Part shown: in pieces, positions 1 to 5,932 of the stretch | Layout of the letters: the number at the start of each line of letters is the position of its first letter | Position numbering within the stretch: position 1 is the stretch's first letter | From: Sulfurovum sp. | GTDB taxonomy: Bacteria > Campylobacterota > Campylobacteria > Campylobacterales > Sulfurovaceae | Reading direction: 5' to 3' | Length of the DNA: 8,887 nucleotides | NCBI GenBank assembly: GCA_027066595.1 | Contig: JAMONG010000194.1 | Coordinates: 1 to 8,887 of the forward strand | Notes under the pieces: model-generated | The model's input: only the letters and a program-made list of their open reading frames with translations | What the model was told of the DNA's origin: nothing | Database searches by the model: none | Made by a program: the position numbers and the translations under genes

Positions 1-1062
1 AAAGAAAAACTACAACCTTTTATAGATAGACACAACGAAATTACAAAATTACTTTCATCTCCAGGTATTGCTTCAGATATTAGCCGTATGACAAAACTTA
101 GTAAAGAACAATCAGGGCTTAATGCCTTGGTTGAGAAAGCTAAGTCATACATAAAAACTTTCGATGCCATTATTGACAATAAAGAACTCTTAGGTGACCC
201 TGAGTTAGGAGACCTAGCAAAAGAAGAGCTAGCAGAGCTAGAACCAATGCTTCCAGAACTAGAAGCAGAGATAAAAGTACTTATGCTCCCTAAAGATAAA
301 AATGATGATAAAAACATTATGCTAGAACTTCGTGCAGGTGCAGGAGGAGATGAAGCTGCTCTCTTTGTCGCAGATGTTTTTCGAATGTATTCACGTTATG
401 CAGAACAAATAGGCTGGAAAATAGAGATTATGTCTTCTTCCGATGGTACCGCAGGTGGATACAAAGAACTCATCGCACAAATATCGGGTGAAAATGTTTA
501 TGCCCTCCTTAAGTACGAAGGTGGTATCCACCGTGTACAACGTGTGCCTGATACAGAAACTCAAGGACGGGTACACACTTCAGCCATCACTGTGGCTGTC
601 ATTCCTGAGGTAGATGATGTAGAAGTAGATATCAAGCCCAACGAAATAAAGATGGACACCTACCGTTCAAGTGGTTGTGGTGGTCAGTCAGTGAACACCA
701 CAGACTCTGCTGTACGTCTAACACACCTCCCAACTGGGATAGTTGCAGCAATACAAGATGAGAAATCACAACACAAGAACAAAGCTAAAGCCATGAAGGT
801 ACTAAAAGCAAGAGTGTATGAACATATGCTACAAGCAAGCTTAGATGAATCTGCTAGCCAAAGAAAACTTCAAGTAGGTTCAGGTTCACGTTCAGAAAAA
901 ATACGTACCTATAACTACCCTCAAAATAGACTAACCGATCATCGTATTGGTCTCACGCTTTATGCCCTTGACGACATCATGAACAACGGTAACTTAAAAC
1001 TTGTATTTGAACCCCTCATTTCCCATGCGAGAACAGAGGCGATACAAGAAGCAGGACTATAA
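1..1062 (+). CDS. prfA: Peptide chain release factor 1 (5' end cut off by window)
   Basis: RF1 recognises UAA and UAG in the ribosomal A site and triggers peptidyl-tRNA hydrolysis. The frame is open from base 1, so the 353 residues seen lack only the first few; the family is usually about 355-360 long. The internal ATG at 88 is not the start, because residues before it (KEKLQPFIDRHNEI) match the usual RF1 N-terminus. The order is an N-terminal helical PCRF domain, the conserved stretch RAGAGGDEAALF near residues 111-122, the codon-recognition tripeptide in PxT form (PDT, residues 183-185, bases 547-555), and the catalytic GGQ loop (residues 227-229, bases 679-687) in the context SGCGGQSVNTTDSAVR. 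PxT rather than SPF identifies RF1, not RF2. The C-terminal part (SQHKNKAKAMKVLKAR, RTYNYPQNRLTDHRIG) is also typical. The gene appears intact and is tightly linked to the next one. Confidence 0.97.
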   Translation, partial: KEKLQPFIDRHNEITKLLSSPGIASDISRMTKLSKEQSGLNALVEKAKSYIKTFDAIIDNKELLGDPELGDLAKEELAELEPMLPELEAEIKVLMLPKDKNDDKNIMLELRAGAGGDEAALFVADVFRMYSRYAEQIGWKIEIMSSSDGTAGGYKELIAQISGENVYALLKYEGGIHRVQRVPDTETQGRVHTSAITVAVIPEVDDVEVDIKPNEIKMDTYRSSGCGGQSVNTTDSAVRLTHLPTGIVAAIQDEKSQHKNKAKAMKVLKARVYEHMLQASLDESASQRKLQVGSGSRSEKIRTYNYPQNRLTDHRIGLTLYALDDIMNNGNLKLVFEPLISHARTEAIQEAGL

Positions 1063-1065
1063 ACG

Positions 1066-1518
1066 ATGTCTCTGTTTGAACCACTAAATTCAGATGACAA
1101 CCTAAAAGAAATTATAAAGTCTGCTTACGACTTAGAACTAGATATCTCTGGCTCTTGGGGCTACACACAAGATGATGCCACCATTATCCATAGTACAGAT
1201 ACACCTCTTCATCAATTCGAGCATATTTTCGCTTCTATGCGTGCTTATACTGAAATGAGTATGACAAAAGAAAAAGATGACCGTTATGGAAGCATTAATA
1301 TTAATGAAATTTCAAGAGAAGAGCTTACTGCCAATACAATACTTTACCATAAAGTAGTCTATGAAGTTACCGCGATGAAAGAAAGTCTCTACACTACATT
1401 TATTAAAGAGTATAAAGAAAATTATGGAAAAGAAGCATTTGATTTAGCACTACATTTTAAAAGAAGAGAAGCAGCGACACTACATAGAGAAGTCACTCAT
1501 TGGTTTCAAATAAACTAA
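1066..1518 (+). CDS. Uncharacterised 150-residue protein, coupled to prfA
   Basis: I do not recognise this protein. It starts 3 bases after the prfA stop. Its likely ribosome binding site (AGGA, 1053-1056) lies inside the end of prfA, so translation is probably coupled and the two form one transcript. The product (MSLFEPLNSDDNLKEI to THWFQIN) has no signal peptide, membrane segment or cysteine, so it is probably cytoplasmic and mostly helical. The N-terminal half is acidic and contains three histidines (H41, H49, H53) around HSTDTPLHQFEHIF. The C-terminal third is rich in Lys, Glu and Arg (EYKENYGKEAF, LHFKRREAATLHREV). Base composition matches the neighbours and the frame has a normal start and stop, so I take it as a real gene. 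A link to translation termination rests on position alone. Confidence 0.8.
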   Translation: MSLFEPLNSDDNLKEIIKSAYDLELDISGSWGYTQDDATIIHSTDTPLHQFEHIFASMRAYTEMSMTKEKDDRYGSININEISREELTANTILYHKVVYEVTAMKESLYTTFIKEYKENYGKEAFDLALHFKRREAATLHREVTHWFQIN

Positions 1519-1581
1519 AATGTACATTCTGTTTTAAAATAAATAAACATCCCACTAGATATTCAATTATGCCAAGACGCC

Positions 1582-1607
1582 TACTATACTGCAATGGCAG
1601 TATAGTA
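1582..1607. terminator. Bidirectional hairpin between convergent operons
   Basis: TACTATACTGC (1582-1592) and GCAGTATAGTA (1597-1607) form a perfect 11-bp stem with a 4-base loop (AATG). It lies between the stop of the 150-residue protein (1518) and the stop of soxZ (1617), which converge. The stem is AT-rich and no long T-run follows on either side, so intrinsic termination may be weak, or it may protect mRNA 3' ends. Position argues for a shared terminator. Confidence 0.6.
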
Positions 1608-1616
1608 TAAATCAAA

Positions 1617-1985
1617 TTATTTGATTTTCTTAGTTGCGAAGAATACTTCACCTTTAAGTTGTGTATATGTGATTTTAATTTCATCACCTTTTTTACCCGC
1701 GAATGAAAATTTAATCAATGGGTTTTTAGAAAGAAATTGACTTGTTGAAGCATCATAAACCACTTTATCGCCTACAGTCGCAGTGATATGTGTAATAAAG
1801 TTTGCTTCTTTACCTTTTTTCTTTGCTTGATCATAAGTAAGCATATCGTGAGAGATAGAAACTTTTGCTTTCACAATACCAGCTTTCTCTTTTGCTTTGA
1901 TTTTCATTTTTACTTCTGTTGCATCAGCCATCGCAGCTGTAGCCATAAGTGCAACACTTACAAGTGCTAACATTAATTTTTTCAT
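1617..1985 (-). CDS. soxZ: Sulfur carrier complex subunit SoxZ
   Basis: SoxZ pairs with SoxY to form the periplasmic carrier on which thiosulfate-derived sulfur is covalently held during oxidation. The mature part (VKMKIKAKEKAGIVKAKVSI, then SHDML) matches the SoxZ pattern of an immunoglobulin-like beta sandwich: a charged first strand, an ISHxM motif, and a later strand pair around LSKNPLIKFSF. The protein has 122 residues and no cysteine, as expected because the reactive cysteine belongs to SoxY. Unlike the Paracoccus-type protein it begins with its own Sec-like signal peptide (MKKLMLALVSVALMATAAMA, cut probably near residue 20). The start has AAAGGA 6 bases upstream. It lies 44 bases after soxY, is last in the operon, and ends just before the shared hairpin. 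Confidence 0.92.
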   Translation of the reverse strand: MKKLMLALVSVALMATAAMADATEVKMKIKAKEKAGIVKAKVSISHDMLTYDQAKKKGKEANFITHITATVGDKVVYDASTSQFLSKNPLIKFSFAGKKGDEIKITYTQLKGEVFFATKKIK

Positions 1986-2029
1986 CTATTTTCCTTTAAA
2001 TATATTTATAGTTTTGATGTGTGAAAGGA

Positions 2030-2467
2030 TTAACCTTCACATCCACCAAGTGCAACTTCAAGTGTAAGTTTTTTAGAATAAAACTTACCATCTTTACCTT
2101 CAACAATCGCTGTAATTGTTCCAGACTTTTTCATTTTAATTTTTAAAGCGAAATCTGCATTTGCACCTTCAGGTACATTAAATACAACTACTGCTGCTTC
2201 TGGGTTAGCATCTTGGAAAAGAGCTACTGACTTAGCAGGAATATCTGTTTTAACTGAAACAGGAATAGCTCCACCATTACTCGCAACTTTTGGTGCTTTT
2301 AATTTAATCTCACCCTCAGCTGGAGTAATCTCACCGTAAAGTGCTTTAATCGCTGTTGGTACATCATGTGCTGTCCAAGTATCTGGCTTCTCAGCTCTGT
2401 AGTCTGTAGCACTAAGGCTTACTGTCATTGCTGCAACTGCAACAAGTGTTAACATAGTTTTTTTCAT
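2030..2467 (-). CDS. soxY: Sulfur carrier protein SoxY
   Basis: SoxY carries pathway intermediates on a cysteine at the end of a flexible C-terminal arm. This 145-residue protein has a Sec-type signal peptide (MKKTMLTLVAVAAMTVSLSA, residues 1-20) without a twin-arginine motif. A helical start follows (DVPTAIKALYGEITPAEGEI), then a beta-sandwich domain (IKLKAPKVASNGGAIPVSV, etc.). The arm is Ala/Gly-rich and ends ALGGCEG, with the only cysteine at residue 143. The classic ending is GGCGG, so one glycine is replaced by glutamate. An AAGGA ribosome binding site lies 6 bases before the ATG. It follows soxD after a 98-base gap containing a stem-loop and precedes soxZ, the usual partner order. Identity is secure from the arm, size and neighbours. 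Confidence 0.93.
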   Translation of the reverse strand: MKKTMLTLVAVAAMTVSLSATDYRAEKPDTWTAHDVPTAIKALYGEITPAEGEIKLKAPKVASNGGAIPVSVKTDIPAKSVALFQDANPEAAVVVFNVPEGANADFALKIKMKKSGTITAIVEGKDGKFYSKKLTLEVALGGCEG

Positions 2468-2489
2468 TTAATTTCCTTTCTATTTAAAC

Positions 2490-2527
2490 CATAGGGTAGG
2501 GAAGGTTTCCCAAACTCATACCCTATG
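2490..2527 (-). promoter_or_regulatory. Two-part stem-loop between soxD and soxY
   Basis: CATAGGGTA (2490-2498) pairs perfectly with TACCCTATG (2519-2527). Inside it, GGGAA (2499-2503) pairs with TTCCC (2507-2511) around GGT, leaving seven bases unpaired on one side. The element fills the middle of the 98-base gap between the soxD stop and the soxY start. No T-run follows on the transcribed strand, so it looks more like an RNA processing or stability element, or a leaky attenuator, than a full terminator. It could let soxYZ mRNA be more abundant than soxCD mRNA; that is inference. Confidence 0.55.
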
Positions 2528-2565
2528 CTATCTCTTTATTGTGTAATAATTGTGATAAGTCTTTC

Positions 2566-3840
2566 TTATTTAGACTCTGATATCATATAATCAACAACCT
2601 GCTTAAGCTCATCATCTGACAATGATGACCCACCACGAGGAGGCATACCATTTACACCATTGAGTGTATTTGATATTACGGTATCTAGACCTTTTTTAAG
2701 TGTAGCTTCCCATGCACTCTTATCACCAACTGCTGGAGCACCCATTGCATCAGTCGCATGACATACTGCACATGATGCAGAGTATGCATCTTTACCTGGG
2801 TGAGAAGACTCATCTTCTTTTTTCTCTGGCATTGTTCTCTCAGAGCTAAGTGGTGGGTTAAAGTTACTTAAAGCAAATGCAATTTTTTGTACTTTTGGCT
2901 CACCTTCAAAACAATCTTTCATACATCTTACACCATTACCATAGTTCACTGGGTTGTTGAAGTATTCACGTGCATTATCTTGACCTTTTGGACCATTTAT
3001 TTTAGGCTCAAACCCATCTTCATTTGGCATTTTGATCTTTAAGAATTTTTCTCTATCAAGAACATACTCTTCATCCACTTCTACACCATCAATTTCCATC
3101 TCATTTACATGAAGAATATATGCAGCTAAACCATAAACCTCTTCTGTTGTTAATGACATAGGAGCTTGATGAGGCATACCTGTTTTAATGTACCACCATA
3201 ATGTACTTGCATATGGCCAGTAAGAACCAAATGCACGTTGTGGACCATCACTATCTGGAGCTACACGCTGTAATTTCAATGTTTCATGCATCTCGTATGC
3301 ATTACCAACAGTTAATCTTGGGTAAAGGCCTGAACCCGCACCAAAGTCTCCATGACATGAAAGACATTTTTCTTCATATACTTCATCACCAAATTCAACA
3401 GAACCTGAACCTTCAGGAAGACCTGTACCATCTGGCATTACATCGATATCCCAAACTTTTTGTTCATTTGTAGTTGCTATTTTACCTTTGTTAAAAGGTG
3501 TTGTATGTGCTGCTTCATTTACTGCATAAGCTCCTGTTTTACCATTTACTATTGGGTAGTAAACTCCACCATCAACGATTAATTTTCCATTAAAGTCATA
3601 TTTTTTCTTTACCGTTTCTGAAACAGATGCTTTTGCAGGACCAACGAAAGGTTTTATCTCTTCAATTGTTTCTCCTGGCCATACTACTGGCACACCATTA
3701 AATTCAGATGGTTTTTCTATTTTTGTATCAGCTTTAACATTTTTATTGTTGTCATTTGATGCATTACACGCTGTTCCTAAAAATACTACTGATGCAAACA
3801 ATGTCGTTGCAACAATTTTTTTATGATAAGATTTGTACAT
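2566..3840 (-). CDS. soxD: SoxD, dihaem cytochrome c subunit of sulfur dehydrogenase
   Basis: SoxD accepts electrons from the molybdenum subunit SoxC, which oxidises sulfane sulfur bound to SoxY, and hands them to small cytochromes. The 424-residue protein has two haem c sites: CLSCH (residues 159-163), with a plausible axial methionine at M228 (HQAPMSL), and CAVCH (residues 357-361), with M399 (NGMPPRGG). The C-terminal domain resembles class I cytochrome c. A hydrophobic N-terminus ends FLGTACNAS, followed by a polar linker, so C25 may be a lipid anchor, although the box is not perfect. A non-haem cysteine pair occurs at CMKDC (306-310). The ATG overlaps the end of soxC by 20 bases and has GGAGAGG shortly upstream, which favours coupled translation. 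Two haems, length and position beside soxC fit SoxD well. Confidence 0.93.
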   Translation of the reverse strand: MYKSYHKKIVATTLFASVVFLGTACNASNDNNKNVKADTKIEKPSEFNGVPVVWPGETIEEIKPFVGPAKASVSETVKKKYDFNGKLIVDGGVYYPIVNGKTGAYAVNEAAHTTPFNKGKIATTNEQKVWDIDVMPDGTGLPEGSGSVEFGDEVYEEKCLSCHGDFGAGSGLYPRLTVGNAYEMHETLKLQRVAPDSDGPQRAFGSYWPYASTLWWYIKTGMPHQAPMSLTTEEVYGLAAYILHVNEMEIDGVEVDEEYVLDREKFLKIKMPNEDGFEPKINGPKGQDNAREYFNNPVNYGNGVRCMKDCFEGEPKVQKIAFALSNFNPPLSSERTMPEKKEDESSHPGKDAYSASCAVCHATDAMGAPAVGDKSAWEATLKKGLDTVISNTLNGVNGMPPRGGSSLSDDELKQVVDYMISESK

Positions 3841-5179
3841 TTGTCACCTCTCCTTTTGCATCTATTGCCCAAGTATGAATACCATTTCTATGATATACAC
3901 CCTCGATTCCTACTGCTACTCGCTCTTCTCTAACAGTTGGCTGAACATGTCCTGCATCATCTGCCGCACGTGAAGAAAGTAACATAGGTTTACCTGTATA
4001 TTCATGCATAAGACTAAATCTTGTCCAAGCCTTTTCAAGTATTAAACCTTTAAGTGGTGCTTCAACCCAGTTCTTACCGCCATCAAATGAGATATCTACA
4101 TGTGTAATCGTTCCCATACCAGACCATGCGAGACCTTCAATCTCTACCATGTCACCTTTTTTAAGGTCAGTCCATGGTTTTTCAGGACAGGGAGAAGTCA
4201 CAACAGAGTTTACTTCATTTGCATAGAAGTGCTGTATAGCTTTACCAGTTTGTTTAAGGGCTGTATATTTAGAAGTCTCTTCTTTTGCATAAAAAGGCTC
4301 AGATGCGAATTCAAGTCTATTTAACCATTTCACACATAAGTTTGCTTCCCAACCTGGAACAACAATTCTAAGTGGGTATCCTTGTTCTGGACGTAATGCT
4401 TCACCATTTTGTCCCCAAACAATCATTGCATCATCAAGTACTTTATCTACAGGAATCGTTCTACCCATATGAGAATTATCTATACCTTCTGCAAGCATCC
4501 ATTGTGCTTCTGGCTTAAGACCAAGGTCTTTAAGAATATCTTTAATGTAAACACCAGTCCATTCAGCACAAGACATAAAACCTTTTGCAAATTGAATAGA
4601 GTTAAACTGAGGACCTCTCCACTCTGGACCACCATTTGCTGGACACTCAAGAAAGTGAATTCTACTTACATTAGGATATCTTTTAAGCTGATCCATCGTT
4701 AAAACGATAGGTTTCTCAACAAGTCCATGAATCATTAATCTATGCTGATTAGGATCAATAGTTGGTGTTCCTCCGTGATGTCTGTTAAAGAAAAGACCAT
4801 TAGGAACGATAATACCATTCAAATCTTGAATAGGAGTAACCGCGATAGATGCACGCATATTTCCAGATGACAAAATTTCTGTTGTTCTTCTGGTTACATT
4901 ATGTTCATAAGGAGAAGGCTGTCCATATAGGTTAACGGTTACGTCGTCACCAAATTTGAGGCTCCATGGTTTCTCTTCCATGATGTTTATATCATCTTCT
5001 GGATTTGCTTTGATATGTTCGCTTGCACTTGCATTAACAGGTGCTATTACACTTGCTGCTGCTAAAGCACTTACAGAATAAGCTGCTGTCTTTTTAAAGA
5101 ATTCACGTCTACTTGTTTGTTCTGTAACTTCAGAAACTAACTCTAGTTCTTCTTTAGACACATTACTAATCTTATTCAT
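3821..5179 (-). CDS. soxC: SoxC, molybdenum subunit of sulfur dehydrogenase
   Basis: SoxC is a sulfite-oxidase-family molybdopterin enzyme of the periplasm. With SoxD it removes six electrons from SoxY-bound sulfane sulfur, so thiosulfate is taken to sulfate without stored sulfur. The 452 residues begin with a twin-arginine signal (TSRREFFKK, RR at 24-25; hydrophobic stretch to about residue 50), as expected for a protein folded around its cofactor before export. The molybdopterin domain (about 115-300) carries family signatures (PNGLFFNRHHGGTP, HRLMIHGLVEKP, WGQNGEALRPEQGYPLR) and the probable molybdenum-ligand cysteine C179 in HFLECPANGG. The dimerisation domain (about 320-450) has GLAWSGMGTI and VDISFDGGKNW. 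I chose the ATG at 5179 because AGGAGG lies just before it and the Tat signal then starts normally; an in-frame ATG at 5245 lacks this. It is the first gene of soxCDYZ. Confidence 0.95.
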   Translation of the reverse strand: MNKISNVSKEELELVSEVTEQTSRREFFKKTAAYSVSALAAASVIAPVNASASEHIKANPEDDINIMEEKPWSLKFGDDVTVNLYGQPSPYEHNVTRRTTEILSSGNMRASIAVTPIQDLNGIIVPNGLFFNRHHGGTPTIDPNQHRLMIHGLVEKPIVLTMDQLKRYPNVSRIHFLECPANGGPEWRGPQFNSIQFAKGFMSCAEWTGVYIKDILKDLGLKPEAQWMLAEGIDNSHMGRTIPVDKVLDDAMIVWGQNGEALRPEQGYPLRIVVPGWEANLCVKWLNRLEFASEPFYAKEETSKYTALKQTGKAIQHFYANEVNSVVTSPCPEKPWTDLKKGDMVEIEGLAWSGMGTITHVDISFDGGKNWVEAPLKGLILEKAWTRFSLMHEYTGKPMLLSSRAADDAGHVQPTVREERVAVGIEGVYHRNGIHTWAIDAKGEVTNVQILS

Positions 5180-5183
5180 TGTT

Positions 5184-5189
5184 CCTCCT
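5184..5189 (-). promoter_or_regulatory. Strong ribosome binding site deciding the soxC start
   Basis: On the minus strand AAGGAGGAACA precedes the ATG at 5179, a full AGGAGG with short spacing. It is the strongest Shine-Dalgarno sequence in the window and rules in favour of this start over the in-frame ATG at 5245. Confidence 0.8.
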
Positions 5190-5206
5190 TGATTTATTTT
5201 TTGGAA

Positions 5207-5220
5207 ATGACGAAAGTCAT
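5207..5220. promoter_or_regulatory. Inverted repeat in the soxC leader
   Basis: ATGAC (5207-5211) and GTCAT (5216-5220) form an inverted repeat around GAAA. It lies 28-41 bases before the soxC ATG and directly downstream of the transcription start predicted from the -10 box at 5228-5233. It could be a repressor operator or a small RNA hairpin. Five-base arms can arise by chance, so support is modest. Confidence 0.35.
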
Positions 5221-5227
5221 GTGCTAA

Positions 5228-5233
5228 ATTATA
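5228..5233 (-). promoter_or_regulatory. Probable -10 box of the soxCDYZ promoter
   Basis: A perfect TATAAT on the minus strand would place the transcription start near 5221 and give a leader of about 42 bases. No convincing -35 box is visible, which is common for Campylobacterota sigma-70 promoters. The whole soxC-MOSC interval (5180-5450) is very AT-rich and holds no gene. A weaker plus-strand candidate -10 for the MOSC gene is TATACT at 5421-5426. Confidence 0.45.
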
Positions 5234-5450
5234 GTTAAAGTACATTAAAAACAGAAGAAAAGTTATGATTTATATAAGATAATCTATAAATAAAGCTTAT
5301 TTCTGTAACAAAAACACACTAAGTACTATAAATTAGACATATAGTTGTTATAAGAAAATTATATATCATTTTCTCTTATGTCTCTTAATATTAACATAAT
5401 TTATGCTAGGATTTTATCTCTATACTATCACGAGAAAAGGAATAACGATT

Positions 5451-5900
5451 ATGCATGAACATCTAGGTAAAATCTCTTCCTTATTTATCTCTTTAGAAAA
5501 CTCAAAAAAAAGAGTAAAAAAAGAGAGCCTTCAATTAGATACACTAGGGATACTCTCAGATAAGTATTATGATACAAATGTACAACGTTCTATCCTTATC
5601 ACTTCTCTTTTAAGCTATACCTTGGCAAAAAAATATGATATTAAAATGCCTTTTGGTTCTCTAGGAGAAAACCTTTTAATAGATTATAATCCATATCATT
5701 TACAAGCAGGGACACGATTAGAGATTGGCTCAACAACGTTAGAAATTAGTCAAAACTGTACAATATGTAATCATCTTTCAAGTATTGATGAGAGGTTGCC
5801 AACCCTATTAGCAAAGGACAGAGGTATTTTTGCAAAAGTAATAGTTGAAGGTGAGATTAAAGAGGGAGATAAGATTTATCTTGTCAGTAAACCGTACTAG
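5451..5900 (+). CDS. Small MOSC-domain protein, divergent from soxC
   Basis: MOSC domains, named after the C-terminal part of molybdenum cofactor sulfurases, are thought to handle or transfer sulfur through a conserved cysteine and occur near molybdenum-cofactor proteins. This 149-residue, single-domain protein shows the expected order: LGILSDKYY (about 32-40), a Q-R-S-I-L-I-T-S strand, PFGSLGENLLID (67-78), LQAGTRLEIGSTTLEI (84-99), then ISQNCTICNHLS with C103 and C106, and a closing VEGEIKEGDKI strand. There is no signal peptide, so it is cytoplasmic. I start at the ATG at 5451, which has AGGA upstream, rather than the in-frame ATG at 5403, whose extra 16 residues do not look like MOSC sequence. 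Its substrate is unknown; a role in SoxC cofactor maturation is inferred from position. Runs of eight and seven A occur early in the gene. Confidence 0.85.
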   Translation: MHEHLGKISSLFISLENSKKRVKKESLQLDTLGILSDKYYDTNVQRSILITSLLSYTLAKKYDIKMPFGSLGENLLIDYNPYHLQAGTRLEIGSTTLEISQNCTICNHLSSIDERLPTLLAKDRGIFAKVIVEGEIKEGDKIYLVSKPY

Positions 5901-5927
5901 TTAGGAATATTTTCATCCTAACTAGTA
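5895..5927. terminator. Shared hairpin between MOSC gene and DUF302 gene
   Basis: TACTAGTTAGGA (5895-5906) pairs perfectly with TCCTAACTAGTA (5916-5927) around a 9-base loop, a 12-bp stem. The MOSC stop codon TAG (5898-5900) lies inside the left arm, and the stop of the convergent DUF302 gene is 5 bases beyond the right arm. T-runs are weak. A bidirectional terminator is the simplest reading. Confidence 0.65.
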
Positions 5928-5932
5928 AATAC

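Noticed and set aside
391..576. Minus-strand open frame inside prfA
   Set aside because: It lies opposite the conserved core of RF1 and has no independent support.
3201..4702. Plus-strand open frames within soxD and soxC (3201-3473, 4100-4324, 4409-4702)
   Set aside because: They lie opposite well-supported genes, have no domain-like sequence and no ribosome binding sites; they are antisense by-products.
5180..5245. Longer soxC beginning at the in-frame ATG at 5245
   Set aside because: It would add 22 residues before the Tat signal, has no good ribosome binding site, and would place the start upstream of the strongest AGGAGG in the window.
5403..5450. Longer MOSC protein beginning at the ATG at 5403
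   Set aside because: The 16 extra residues (MLGFYLYTITRKGITI) are not MOSC-like, and the ATG at 5451 has an AGGA upstream.
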